DNA of 64,000 nt, taken from positions 14,409,681-14,473,680 of the forward strand of contig OZ025277.1 of NCBI GenBank assembly GCA_964019165.1. Reading direction: 5' to 3'. The DNA is from Mastigias papua. Its lineage: Eukaryota; Cnidaria; Scyphozoa; Rhizostomeae; Mastigiidae. A program made the translations under genes and the position numbers. The stretch's first letter is position 1, and each line of letters starts with the position of its first letter. The notes under the pieces are model-generated. The model was not told where the DNA came from, searched no databases, and was given only the letters and a program-made list of their open reading frames with translations. Shown one piece after another: positions 44,201 to 56,522 of the stretch.

Positions 44201-47200
44201 ATGAATCAAGTAAAGCTAAAAATAATATAGTAGGCAGCAATTTACTTGCAGTTATTTAACATTGCATCGATGCAAAGCTCAAAAGACAAAGAATAATCAT
44301 GCTATCAGCATAACTCTTCATACCTAAGTGCTTACCACAGGCATATAATAGAGTAAATGATTATTTAAGAGACATTTCATCCATCAAAGGTAAACATATT
44401 TACTACTTGTAGGAAGCCGTTTAACTCATTGGTTAGTTATTTATGGCGTGCATATCCCGCCAAAAATAGGGTCTTATAAAGTTCAACACATTCTAAAGTT
44501 TGGCATGCTCCATATTCACAATTTCTAAAGTCGCAGTGACTACTTTCCGTTCTAAAGTCGCACTTACTACGTTCCGTTCTAAAATCGTAGTGACTGCTTT
44601 TCGTTCTAAAGTCGCAGTAACTACTTTTCGTTCTAAAGTCGCAGTAACTACGTTCCGTTCTAAAGTCGCAGTGACTACCTTCCGCTCTAAAGTCGCAGTG
44701 ACTACTTTCCGTTCTAAAGTCGCAGTGACTACGTTCCGCTCTAAAGTCGCAGTAACTACGTTCCGTTCTAAAGTCGCAGTAACTACTTTTCGTTCTAAAG
44801 TCGCAGTGACTACTTTCCGTTCTAAAGTCGCACTTACTACGTTCCATTCTAAAATCGCAGTGACTACTTTTCGTTCTAAAGTCGCACTTACTACGTTCCG
44901 TTCTAAAGTCGCAGTAACTACGTTCCGTTCTAAAGTCGCACTTACTACGTTCCATTCTAAAGTCGCAGTAACTACGTTCCGTTCTAAAGTCGCAGTAACT
45001 ACGTTCCGTTCTAAAGTCGCAGTGACTACTTTCCGTTCTAAAGTCGCAGTGACTACCTTCCGCTCTAAAGTCGCAGTGACTACCTTCCGCTCTAAAGTCG
45101 CAGTGACTACTTTCCGTTCTAAAGTCGCACTTACTACGTTCCATTCTAAAATTGCAGTGACTACTTTTCGTTCTAAAGTCGCAGTAACTACTTTTCGTTC
45201 TAAAGTCGCAGTAACTACTTTTCGTTCTAAAGTCGCAGTAACTACGTTCCGTTCTAAAGTCGCAGTGACTACCTTCCGCTCTAAAGTCGCAGTGACTACT
45301 TTCCGTTCTAAAGTCGCAGTGACTACCTTCCGCTCTAAAGTCGCACTTACTACGTTCCATTCTAAAGTCGCACTTACTACGTTCCATTCTAAAGTCGCAG
45401 TAACTACGTTCCGTTCTAAAGTCGCAGTAACTACGTTCCGTTCTAAAGTCGCAGTGACTACTTTTCGTTCTAAAGTCGCAGTGACTACCTTCCGCTCTAA
45501 AGTCGCAGTGACTACCTTCCGCTCTAAAGTCGCAGTGACTACTTTCCGTTCTAAAGTCGCAGTAACTACGTTCCGTTCTAAAGTCGCAGTAACTACGTTC
45601 CGTTCTAAAGTCGCAGTGACTACTTTTCGTTCTAAAGTCGCAGTGACTACCTTCCGCTCTAAAGTCGCAGTGACTACCTTCCGCTCTAAAGTCGCAGTGA
45701 CTACTTTTCGTTCTAAAGTCGCAGTAACTACGTTCCGTTCTAAAGTCGCAGTAACTACGTTCCGTTCTAAAGTCGCAGTGACTACTTTTCGTTCTAAAGT
45801 CGCAGTGACTACCTTCCGCTCTAAAGTCGCAGTGACTACCTTCCGCTCTAAAGTCGCAGTGACTACTTTTCGTTCTAAAGTCGCAGTGACTACCTTCCGC
45901 TCTAAAGTCGCAGTGACTACCTTCCGCTCTAAAGTCGCAGTAACTACGTTCCGTTCTAAAATTGCAGTGACTACTTTTCGTTCTAAAGTCGCAGTGACTA
46001 CTTTCCGTTCTAAAGTCGCAGTGACTACCTTCCGCTCTAAAGTCGCAGTAACTACTTTTCGTTCTAAAGTCGCAGTAACTACGTTCCGTTCTAAAGTCGC
46101 AGTAACTACGTTCCGTTCTAAAGTCGCAGTAACTACGTTCCGTTCTAAAGTCGCAGTGACTACCTTCCGCTCTAAAGTCGCAGTAACTACGTTCCGTTCT
46201 AAAGTCGCAGTAACTACGTTCCGTTCTAAAGTCGCAGTAACTACGTTCCGTTCTAAAGTCGCAGTAACTACGTTCCGTTCTAAAGTCGCAGTAACTACGT
46301 TCCGTTCTAAAGTCGCAGTAACTACGTTCCGTTCTAAAGTCGCAGTGACTACCTTCTGCTCTAAAGTCGCAGTAACTACGTTCCGTTCTAAAGTCGCAGT
46401 GACTACCTTCCGCTCTAAAGTCGCAGTAACTACGTTCCGTTATAAAATCGCAGTAACTACGTTCCATTCTAAAGTCGCAGTAACTACGTTCCGTTCTAAA
46501 GTCGCAGTAACTACTTTTCGTTCTAAAGTCGCAGTGACTACTTTCCGTTCTAAAGTCGCACTTACTACGTTCCATTCTAAAATCGCAGTGACTACTTTTC
46601 GTTCTAAAGTCGCAGTAACTACGTTCCATTCTAAAGTGGCAGTAACTACGTTTGTTCTTGGGGCTTTCTCTGGGCGTTCAGCCTGATATTGGGTAGTCTT
46701 TTAGAAATGAGGTTGAAGGCTGCATCTTGCCTCCCTCTACAGATCAGGGATGGGCAAGGGGCAATTGGCCCCCATTGTCCACAATAATATTATCATAATA
46801 ATAAACAATTTATTTAAAGTTAGCAAACGTAATAGCACTAAGCTAATTAAAGACAACTATAGAAAAAATGCGACAACTTATAAAAATCCTAAATTTACAA
46901 AATAACTTTTGCATAATTTGCAGCTGCAATCAAAAGGTATGGCCTAAATATTTCCATGCTGCAGATGTGCTTGTCCATGTTACAGTAATCCATTTAAATT
47001 AAATACTTTCTTAGTGTGTAATGCTGGAAAAAGCCCCAAGACGTCTGTAGCAATGCCCTTAAGAAAGTAAGAAAGACAAAGACTAAGTTGAGACAGGGGT
47101 AAGATCAAGTCTGTTAATGTTTGATTTGAAACAAAAAAGTTGTAGGACTCAGGGACAGAAGAGGAAGGTACAATGTTCCATAGTTTACAAGTTCTAGGAA

Positions 47201-49651
47201 TGAATGATGACTTCTCGTACAGAGTTTGTGGAGTAGGTGACAAAATGCAAAAGTATACAGAATAGAAAAGAAATTGCCCATGCCATATTATGCACATATA
47301 GCTTAGGAGTTTTGGACTCCTGTACAATTAATATACAACACATAAGTACCTACCTTTGCTGTTGGTACACAGTGTTTAGGCTCCCATCTTCCACCCTTTT
47401 CAACCCAACCTCCATTACTGACTGAATATTCCTTAGCAATCTTCTCCATTTCTGGTATTCTCTGATCAACTGCCAAGGGACCAACTGCAAAAATGTATAT
47501 AATATAGTCATTTATGAAAAATATAAACTATATTCCTAATAATATCAAAATATGGACCCTGATTCCCAAGACTCCAAAGCATTCAGACCCCAAGTTTCTA
47601 CTCTCACAACAGACATTCAGATCAAAATTCTTCAGCTTCCCAAGGCATTCAGATCGGCATTCAGATCTCAATCCCTAATGTTAACAATGAAATATCACCC
47701 ATGCATTAGAGTATGTGCCTGCGCAGGGGTAGTTTCCCAGTATACAATAATTGCAAACATTTTAAATAATACATAATTTTAAATAATACATAATTTTAAA
47801 TATTACATAATTTCAAACATTGCATAAGTGACAAGTTTTTAGCTATCAAAATGCTGACAAAATGGGCGTGGCAGTGTGGCGGAGGTAAAGGGTGTGGGTA
47901 GGACTGATGTCGTCACTGCACGGCAGTTACTAAGGAAACCATCAATACTTAACAATATCTAGAACAGAACATTATGCCTTGTTGGCCCATTTTACGCAGG
48001 CCCTTATAACGCCAGGGAAGAAATTTGGTCTAACGCCACTTTGGGCCGCATTTTATGCCATTCAGAAACGTATGACAATGAGAAAATGAAAGGGCACATA
48101 ATTACACACTTCTAGCAGACTTTATTTTTTATAAATCTCCAATCATCGATTTTAAGAACTTCATCATATGTTTAAGTGTTGTCTTTTTCTGTAGGATTGT
48201 CATAATCTTTAGGTCATATAGGATTGTCATCTTTATATAGCTATATCATTGTAAGCTAACTTAAAATAAATAAATTATTATATTATTATTATATTATTAT
48301 ATAAGTCAGTCTTGCTTTCTTCGCCAAATTCCACTAATCGTAATGTCGTTTTCTTTTCCTCCTAAGTTTTTTTCTTCTATCTGTTCAAGTTTCTATCCTT
48401 CCACTTTTACATGCAGTTTTTATATATAAAAATAGGATAACTTTTACCAAAATGATTGTGTTTCTGAACATATGATATAAGCGACGGTAATTGTACCTAT
48501 TGAGATGCATTATCAGAAAAATATTTATTCCCTAAACACAGTTGTACGTTCCTTATTTCTGAACTGACTTGACTACTGTACATGCCCTTCACTCGCTAGC
48601 ACTCGATAGCACATGCTAGCACTCACTGCCACTCGCTACCACTCGCTACCACTCGCTACCACTCGCTAGCACACGCTAACACTCGCTACCACTCGCTAGC
48701 ACACGCTAGCACTAGCTAGCACTCGCTAGCACCACAAAATGGATAACGCCGCGTTTTGGTAGAAAATTGTAAAAAGTCAACCCTTTTTACGCTGGCCTTT
48801 TTAACGCCGCTTCAGGAAAATCAATTTCATTAAGGGCCAGCGTAAAAAGGACCAACGAGGTAGATCAGAACCATGAAAAGCAATGGCTACAAGACTGAGT
48901 AGTTTTGAATTTATAAAAGAGACTGATGATGAATGAATAGTGTGACTTGCCAAGTTCCAGTATATTTTCAGATAGATGATTTTGGATGTTATTTCAAAAT
49001 GAAAGCAATGCTGGAGATTTTACAACATTTTGCCATTGCTGCAGGTCGGCTGGAGATAATGTTGATCAGGTCGGCTGGAGATAATAATTATTTGCTTGAG
49101 TCTCCAGTGGAATGCGATAGACTTAGCTAGCAACTAATTATGATCTTAAGCATTGGAATATCAAATTCATCCCTAAGTGGATGCATAAAATGTTTGACAA
49201 ATAAAGTCTCACCTAATTTATTTCCCTTGCAAAACTTTGTATTGGAGTTGGTATCATTATGAGTCTGCCCATCACTATTTGGTCCCTGGGACTTGAACGC
49301 CTCTCTGTTCACACCCGGCTTCTCCTGTACTTTGACTGGTTGTTTTACTATTTCTGTTGGTTTCCCAGCCTTACTATCATCCCTTGTAACACCATTATTG
49401 GGTCTAGATGGTCTTTTTTCTTCCCTAACAACTTCTGGCACAACAGTCTCTACCTTTAGCTGACCATTATTACCATGAGGATCAATGCCACTTTGCTCCT
49501 TTAGTTCTTTATTTACATTCACTTTCAGTGAATGGACAATATAAACTGCAGCATCCCTCATGCTGTATTTTCGTACAAACAGGATATGCATCATTACTAC
49601 AGAGAAAACTACTGCTGCCAAGATCCACAAGATTGACTGCCGCTTTGACAT
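38154..49651 (-). CDS. B4GALT-like: Gene D: B4GALT-like glycosyltransferase, 400 aa
   Basis: Coding exons (minus): 49651-49213, 47484-47354, 42171-41867, 40464-40342, 40048-39944, 38253-38154; 1203 nt, same phases as gene C. Type II anchor (ILWILAAVVFSVVMMHILFV), Pro/Lys-rich stem, then the GT7 domain: PIRNR, FNKG, FNDVDLL, FGGVSAF, WGWGGEDDDLY, GRYKM. Against bovine B4GALT1 it has F188I, R228K, Y289I and H347I, so donor and metal binding should differ more than in gene C. Start: an in-frame ATG upstream at 49753 is less likely, because ttatcag at 49672 is a good splice acceptor and gene C keeps only the MSK start. The last exon differs from C by an in-frame 6-nt insertion, supporting that it is coding. 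Intron 2 holds a 4-kb foldback-like insertion. Confidence 0.87.
40094..40183. repeat. (AC)n microsatellite
   Basis: About 45 CA dinucleotides in the short intron between exons 4 and 5 of gene D. Confidence 0.98.
41045..41296. repeat. (GCA)n / (TTAGCA)n compound array
   Basis: Irregular mixture of GCA and TTAGCA units becoming pure GCA at 41231-41296. In intron 3 of gene D. Long Leu/Met frames here are repeat artefacts. Confidence 0.97.
44167..44219. repeat. Near-perfect palindrome (about 27-bp arms)
   Basis: The arm tagctttacttgattcat followed by accaatata is inverted with one mismatch and almost no loop; it could form a cruciform or hairpin. Lies inside the 4-kb insertion. Confidence 0.9.
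44522..46652. repeat. 27-bp minisatellite, about 79 copies
   Basis: Unit ttctaaagtcgcagtaacta + cgttccg with variants at a few positions (gtaact/gtgact/cttact; acgttcc/acttttc/accttcc). Because 27 is divisible by three and the unit lacks stops, one frame on each strand stays open for over 700 codons. At about 45418-45900 a six-unit (162-bp) higher-order pattern repeats three times. No start context, splice or homology evidence supports a protein. Confidence 0.95.
47766..47820. repeat. 17-bp AT-rich tandem repeat
   Basis: Three copies of about acataattttaaataat. Confidence 0.85.
47981..48856. mobile_element. Foldback element with GTTGG(C/T)CC ends and an inner minisatellite
   Basis: Ends gttggcccattttacgcagg and, inverted, gccagcgtaaaaaggaccaac. 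Inside are a second short hairpin (48782-48851) and a 10-bp array at 48592-48733. Non-coding. Confidence 0.6.
48592..48733. repeat. 10-bp minisatellite (ACTCGCTAGC/ACTCGCTACC)
   Basis: About 14 imperfect units, inside the foldback element. Confidence 0.95.
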
Positions 49652-50532
49652 TTTGGGAACTAAACTGAGGCCTGATAACAAGAGTGTTAAAAATTTAAGT
49701 AATTTAAACAGACAATAGAGAAGTTCAGGATGAAAGGATAGGATGAAAGGCAAACATATTCTATAGAATATGTTGCTCTTTCATGCAATACACTTTTATT
49801 AGGAAATTTCACAGTTTCTTCATGATTCCAGTACTGATTCTTTCTGAAGAGTTAACATCCTGGACTGCCAGTATGTACAGATGGCAGTCTAGGATGTAAC
49901 TCGACTAGCAACGTATAGACGGTAAAGCAAAATAAGCCTTGAAAGGAGAAATATTTTAGGAACATGTCTGCAAAATTGAAATCAGTATACTTGAAATGCG
50001 GATGGGGAGCGCCCACTCAGCAGTTTCTTCAGAGGAGTCTATGTTGAAGATGTTGGGGAAATTGCTTTGACTACATGACTTCATATCTTCTCTTTGCAGT
50101 AATATTTTCAAAATGGAAGCGGTAAAGTTTTAGAAAAATCTTTCTGCTACATGAAAATGTAAAAATCTTCACGGAAAGAGAAATATTGTGTGCAACGCCA
50201 GCTTTTTTGTATGAGGTGTTTTTTATACAGCAAAAAGCCTGTGACGCCATATCTGTTGCTAAAACTTATCACAAATTATTTGCTCTCCATTTTCTATTGT
50301 CTATTACACACTTCAATTGGCAAGTGAGGACGTAAATAAATGAGCTGATTGGCTCAAAACATTTTCTTCTTTGCTGTTGCTGCCAGACTTCAGCACTAGT
50401 GTCAACCATGTTTTCAAAATCCACTAGTGCTCCCTCCAGAATTGAGCACTAGTGTCAATCATGTCTTCAAACAAGTTGAAGGGTTTTGATGTTGACAATC
50501 AAGGTATTTTGCGGGCCCAGAGTGCTCACTAG

Positions 50533-50685
50533 CAGTGGCGGATATCTGAGGGGGTGAAGGGGCCGTTCGCCCCCCAATAACTCCAAGCATACAAAGTTCC
50601 AAAGCTATAGCTCACAGGCAAAACTCATTCCTTCCCATTATACTTTGGCCCCCCCCCAAAAAAATTGCCGAAATGTCCGCCATTG
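50533..50685. mobile_element. hAT-like MITE (153 bp)
   Basis: Inverted ends cagtggcgga and tccgccattg, flanked by 8-bp copies ctcactag and ctcactaa, fitting hAT insertion. Confidence 0.8.
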
Positions 50686-51106
50686 CTCACTAATGCTCAG
50701 AATATTTAAACTATCATGAATACAATTGAAGGGCTTCTTTTATTGCAATTAAAATTAACTACAACAAATAAGTAACTAATATACTATGCTATCCCTGACA
50801 TAGGAAGACACAAAGTCATCGAGCCTCCATCAAGAACAGCACTTAGAATTGTCGGAAATATATGCTCTTTCTCTATGGGAATAAAATTTATAGGAATTGA
50901 AAATTTAGGCTCAAAGGAGCATTGAGGCTCAGTGGAAAATAGCAATCTTTGTTAGGTATTCCTTTGAAGAAAAGAGCGTATTTCTCACTTACAGAACAGG
51001 AAAGAAAAATGCTAGAGGAAAAGAACAAAAATACGAAAAATTAGAGAAAAAAGAAACAAGAGCTGCTAAGTTGATAAAGTGAATCCCTAAGATTGTCTTG
51101 GTCGGA

Positions 51107-51420
51107 TCAAGTTAATATGTTTGTTTTTTTGATATAATCAATAGTTGCTTTTATAATCATTCTATTTTCGACCAAAGTCAAATTATAGCTACCATAGAGA
51201 AGCACGTTGCACAAGGCTACTGAATCCAGCTTTGCAATACCCGAACCCAAAATCTCTGCCATAGTGTCAAAGAGACCCCTCCGAGATTGATTAAAGTGAA
51301 GACAGTGTAGGAAATAATGCTCCCTGTCCTCATTAGGCATAGCAAAGTTACATAGAGGACTAAGACAATCGAGATTATGGTGAAATTGGATGGCTTAACA
51401 AATCTAATAGACTTTTAGGG
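51107..51420 (-). pseudogene. LINE reverse-transcriptase C-terminal fragment
   Basis: The minus frame reads FHHNLDCLSPLCNFAMPNED followed by REHYFLHC, the C-terminal cysteine/histidine motif (CxxC...HxxxxC) of LINE ORF2 proteins, then LCNVLLYGSYNLTLVENRMI and a stop. Only the 3' end is present; no upstream RT domain is seen. Confidence 0.7.
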
Positions 51421-51685
51421 CTAGGGGGCTCATAACTAAGAAGCTGCCTCGAAGAATATCAAGAAATCTGACAGGTGCTCAAGCTACAATAGCACTAGTC
51501 TGCGTCCGCTCCTGGACTTATCAGATATACGTCAATGATTTTCTTGCGACATTCATCTGAAGCCGCAATTTTGTCAAGAGCACGTTAGTAAAGTCAAAAC
51601 AGACACAGCAAAAACACATTTTCAACATCAACTACAATGTTGGGTGTTCGTATAAAAATTACGCAAAATATAAGCATTCAACTTT

Positions 51686-52374
51686 AGGGGGCGGTCATTA
51701 TTTATGACTGTGGTGGGGGGCTGAAAATAAAATGATGGTGTTGTGTATTCCTTTGTGACTTTCCAGTTTTAATTGGATTTAAAGATACAATGATAGAGCA
51801 CGCTAACCTAGGACGCCATATTTTCTCGATTAAATATCCAAGTTCACGTAGAAACGAGGCGTACTTCTTAACAAAACTTATACTGATTACAATATACTAC
51901 AGGTGGAATAACTGAAGAAATAAGTTTTGTTGGGTGGGGTACCAAAGTAATTTTTCAACAAGGGGTGACGTAAAGATACTCGTAAAAACATTTACCATAT
52001 TTAAGCATAAATACTTTGTCTAGAATGTCAAATATAAGATATATAAATAGGAGATAATTGACCAGCTGAGTGTAAGACATTTTGAAGAAATGGCAACAAG
52101 GAGAATGGAGAAGAATGCTTGGCATATTGCAAAATTATTGGTTGACATGAATGATGGGGCTCAAATTTTGAATGAACCCATAAAAGCATTCTTATTAGAA
52201 GATGAAAAAGGGCAGCTCTTCTTCGATATAGATAATCATGCAGCCTTGCTTTACTGTATTCCTTGGGTGGGGTAAAGACAACTTGACTTAGCAAATGGTA
52301 GGGTAAAATATTTTCAGCCCGCATAAAATGTTCTCTTCAGCCCTACCCCGTCCATAAATAATGAACGCTCCCTT
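51686..52374. mobile_element. Foldback insertion with GGTCATTATTTATGAC-like ends
   Basis: Ends gggggcggtcattatttatg and cataaataatgaacgctccc are inverted. The middle has a 61-codon plus-strand frame (52090-52275) without recognised homology. Boundaries are good to a few bases. Confidence 0.55.
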
Positions 52375-54250
52375 AGAACTAAAGCACTATTTATAATATA
52401 AAGTAAGATGGAAAAGGAAATATATAAAAAGTATAAAGCGTAGGTTTTGATCGACAACCTGAATAATTTAGGCTGTGTGCTAAATGCTGGATTTCCATAT
52501 TTATACAAAGCTTCTCTTTGAAAACAATTTTTGTCGTGACGCCACGGACCTGAACAAAGTACCACACACTTAATTTACCGTCGGGGAGAATCGCAAAAAA
52601 CGTGTAGAGCCACAACTGGTCCTTGTGAAATTTAGTAAAGCTACTAAGTGCCTACTCACATGAAGCAGACTGCCTCGGTAAAGCGCGTTCACTCACACAT
52701 TGGTGGGGCTTCTTTGGCCGAGCCAGCTCACACAGTTCATATTGTCGGGCTGCAAAGCAGCACATGATCATCTGGCCCCAACGACTTCCCAATAACAACA
52801 CTCCACACCTGGTTGCACATGCGCTCTACACCATCGCAGCTAACCAAGATCACAGCAACTTCAGGTGAGATCTCGGTCAGGCGGTTTGGCCCACTTCTGA
52901 GGTGGAAACAAGTAGCTTTTCAGTGCAAATCACTAAGGAGGTGAGCAGGGATGGTGCCAAGAAAGAAATGCCGATGGGTTAACTGCTACAAAAGTGCCTA
53001 CAGCGAGCGAAGCAAGAAAATATTAACGACTATACATTTAAAAAATGTTTGGTTTTGAGCCTAAGAGTGTTCTTAAGTCATTCTTAAATTCTAGTGATTT
53101 TGAGCATTAATGCTCGTATATAGACAATATTCATATACTAAAAAGGGTGTAACAAACACTCATCTAGGAGTTTCTGTTTCGCATCATTGCTTAAATGATT
53201 CCGAGGCCGGATGGGCTCATATTTGCTTTGTTTTCTAAAGAAAACTCCTTCAACCAAAAAGCCTAGGCCTTGCATTAATGGAGCCAGACCCTTGCATTAT
53301 TATTAATTTATTCTTACAGTTCAGGGGTTTTGAGCCTGAATATTCTTTTCGAAAAAGTGTTTATTTACGTATTCTTCGGCATCGCCAATCTGGGATCGAA
53401 AGGGGATCACTCCGCAGATATGCGCTGCGCATTGAAATCCTTGTTTGAAGCCTGTTGTATGCTAGCGTATGTCAATAGGAGTAAAGAGATTATGTATGGA
53501 AGTAAGAATGAAAAGACTATGCTGGCGCAAGCGCTTAGAACTGATGGTAAGAATCTTTGACATACGAAAGTTCCGATTCCAGACTGGCTGTATTGTAAGC
53601 ACTGAGCATCATGGTTGACTGATTTAGGCTCTTGCAAATAAGCGGGTTATACTAGGCAAGACGCTCATGTCACGGCGGAATTTAAGTATGTTTACCCAAG
53701 AGGTGTGTGTAGGTGCTCAACATGATGGAGATATATTCTTGTCCTCCAAAGCAATCATACAATGCGAACAACAACATACAACTGAAATTCATACCAGACT
53801 TGTAGTGTCTTAAACTGCTTGTTCTCAAAAACTGAAATGTCTTCCTTTTCTCTCAATCATCCATCTAGCTCTTGTTTGATTATTACAAAACCAAAACAAG
53901 ATAGAATCAGCTCGAAGTCCACTAAATTGGTCGCCTAAAAAACTCTCGGTACAGCACGTTTCGACTGGATACCCCACACAACGACGGGCAGCTAGGGAGA
54001 GCACACCAACCAAGGATATTTGTCTAGCATCAGGCCATTGAACTGTAATTAAAAGACTTTTGTTTATATTTGAATGCATTACACCAATGCATCCATAGAG
54101 ATAGGAATGTAAGAATTAAGACTGACGCAACAAAGGTGCGCCTATATGTAATATAAACTTACCACATAATTTTTGCATAGGGCTTTTTCGGTAATTGAAT
54201 ATGTTTCATTTATGCCGAATAAAGGTGATAAGTGGCGTACATCGATACCC

Positions 54251-54460
54251 TTAAGCCTGGTTTCCATATAGCCGTATGGTGCCTGTGACTGCCTGTGGTT
54301 GCCTTCTGCCATCTGCCATCTGCCATCTGCCATCTGCCATCTTGTGTTTCCATTAAAACTTAAGTGCCTGCGATACTGGGAGTATGGAAAATGGCAGATG
54401 GCTGAAGGAAATCGCAGGCAGTCGCAGGCACCTTACGGCTATGTGGAAACCAGGCTTTAG
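54251..54460. mobile_element. MITE with AAGCCTGGTTTCCA ends
   Basis: Inverted ends ttaagcctggtttccatata and atgtggaaaccaggctttag; flanks TTAA/TTAG. The left arm contains five copies of the 7-mer tgccatc. Confidence 0.7.
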
Positions 54461-56070
54461 TATCAGAAGATATCGCTAACTTTGCAAAATATTAGTGTTT
54501 TATCGGAAAATCTGTTGTTTTGTTTCAGTTTAACAGCACTCTACAGTAAGTGTATACAGTTCAGTTTAACAGCATATTACTGAAATATCATGGACGGCAG
54601 AGTTGGGGGGGGGGAGCCCCTCTATATTCTATAGCAAGTGCACTTTTGTTTCCGTGTTAGGACCCTTTATAACCCTACAGTTGTAACCTTCCACTCGCGC
54701 ACCCCCTCCCCCATCAAAAATGTTGCTCCGTCCCCCATAATCATACATAGTTTAGTGTGATGAATGCAGAAACTGCATGCATTTTACCAATAATCATAGC
54801 TACATTATACAAATGCGTCCAATAAGCCTAATTTTCCTCTCTATTTGATTTTCACCGGCGCTTGGGCACTATCTTGTTCCTTCAAATTTTACCCTGGAAG
54901 CAGTTTTTCCATTGTTTTTCAGATTATTCTGGGAGAGTTGCTATCAATGATTATTCCATTGCTATCAAATGTACAGTTTTGTATCCAAGTGGTCGGGCAG
55001 GTGCCCATACTTCCCTTTTTTCATTAAATTAGAAGTTTAGCGACTTTTGTGATCCCACCGTCTCTTTTAAAGCACCTGGTTATTTCTCTCTGCTTCCTTA
55101 TTTTTTAAAATATTGGTCATTCTTTCTTCTCCGCCGCCCACTCCCTGTGCGTTGGCTCCATACTCAACCCTGAACAAAACAGCTCTTCCTTGCATCCCGT
55201 GATGAATATAAGAAACTTTTACATATCAGTATGCATATGAAGAATTATTTTTTTAGTCCCCACTGCTGATGCCACTGACAATTTTCAATTTTAATAATAC
55301 CAATATACCCCAGAGTGGAACCCATGTAATGCCTACGCCAGATATAAGGCAGAGAATTTGAAATTTAGAATTTTAGAGTTTCCGAAAATGCTGAGAAAGA
55401 AAAAATGACAGAATTGGATGAATTACTCTTTGTATAGTCACATGATGGGGTGGCAAGATCGAAATTATCCAAGAAACTCTGGTTTCGTGCCAATAATATA
55501 CTGTAATTCAGTCGTATGTGTTCCTAAAAATAGAATATATATGACAAAAGTATCTTCTTGATCCCATCAGGAGTGGAGTGATATAAGGCTTTTCGTTACA
55601 AAGAGATCTCTTTATTGTTAGGCAGATAGTTATCTGAAGACAAAAAGTTGGTGGTTCTTCCAGATCTTCTTCCTTCCTCGTATTTTCATGACCCCCTTAA
55701 ATTGTCCAGCTTTCTACTTTGTGGGGCTGACGTAGTTTTACTTCATTGAGCTCGCTGCTCTTCGAAGCAGATATAAATGGTTTACATGGTTCAGATTCAG
55801 ATTTTAATTTCTACCACTAGCCTGCGTACAATTCACATTGCAATTTACATTGCATAGGTAAAAACAGCTATTGAAGAATAACAAAAAACGTAAACGTAAC
55901 ATGGTTAAAGCTAAAACTGTCTGAAAACAACAAACAAGAATGAGTACAACAGATAAATACTGATCAACCAAACAAATAAAAACTACTCTAGATCTACTTA
56001 TTCTATGATTAAAGTAATCAATGCATATATTAATCCAAATTTACGATCTAATTTATTAACTTATTAAAGA

Positions 56071-56522
56071 TTACGTTTTTTCATTTTGCGAATAGCTATT
56101 TTTTAGACACTTAGTTATAAACTGAAATATAGTTTGATCACAAATTTGGTCGTTTTGAATCAGAAACATGAATTTTGCCGTCTTGTCGAGGCTGTTAAAA
56201 CATTTGTTATGCAGTGATATGTTTGCAAAAGTCTTTTCTCTCTCAAATTTGTTTAATTTGCTTCTCATAATAAAATGAAATTAAGTTCATCCTCTGTTTC
56301 TCCGCATGTGGTACAAATTCGTTGATCTGGACTTAGTTTTTGCCTCTGGTATCTCTGAGTTTCTAATTTAGGTGTATGATCCGATAGTCGACATTTACTT
56401 ATTGTTTTCCGTAAAGTCGGGTTGTTTACTTTTGTAATATATGCTTCCATCCCAAACTCCTTAAACAACAGGTAAGTCCGTATTTTCGGTTGATTTTTTA
56501 AAAAGTGACAGTTCTGTGACAT
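56071..56522 (-). pseudogene. LINE reverse-transcriptase C-terminal fragment, frameshifted
   Basis: Minus frames give LRKTISKCRLSDHTPKLETQ ... RICTTCGETEDELNF, then after a frameshift near 56265 HFIMRSKLNKFEREKTF and FMFLIQND. This is the family pattern of LINE ORF2 tails (RICxxC...EDExHFLxxC). The broken frame shows it is dead. Confidence 0.75.

Larger units (their letters stand above)
42649..46707. mobile_element. About 4-kb foldback-like insertion carrying a minisatellite
   Basis: Left end tttctaaaagac ... aggctgaacaccccaag and right end gcgttcagcctg ... gtcttttagaaa are inverted. Gene C has none of this at the matching place (about 32420), so it was inserted in gene D after the duplication or lost from C. 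The left half (42700-44500) is unique with no recognised gene, and the right half is the 27-bp array. Target duplication not clear. Confidence 0.6.
46708..49212 (-). other. Remaining gene D intron sequence around exon 2 (47354-47484)
   Basis: Left of exon 2 the sequence follows gene C (46709-46780 like 32430-32495; 47090-47353 like 33530-33786). The coding-side intron 1 holds an AT-rich 17-bp repeat (47766-47820) and a foldback element (47981-48856). Confidence 0.6.

Noticed and set aside
44437..46629. 730-codon minus and 728-codon plus reading frames
   Set aside because: Both come from a stop-free 27-bp tandem repeat; no start context, splice pattern, domain or homology supports a protein.
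44522..46652. CRISPR array
   Set aside because: Units are contiguous with no spacers, and the genome is plainly eukaryotic.
49651..49753. Upstream in-frame ATG at 49753 as the start of gene D
   Set aside because: A splice acceptor at 49672 lies between it and the conserved MSK start, and gene C has no matching upstream ATG.
52090..52275. 61-codon plus frame inside the 51.7-kb foldback element
   Set aside because: Too short and without recognisable domain; only noted within the element.
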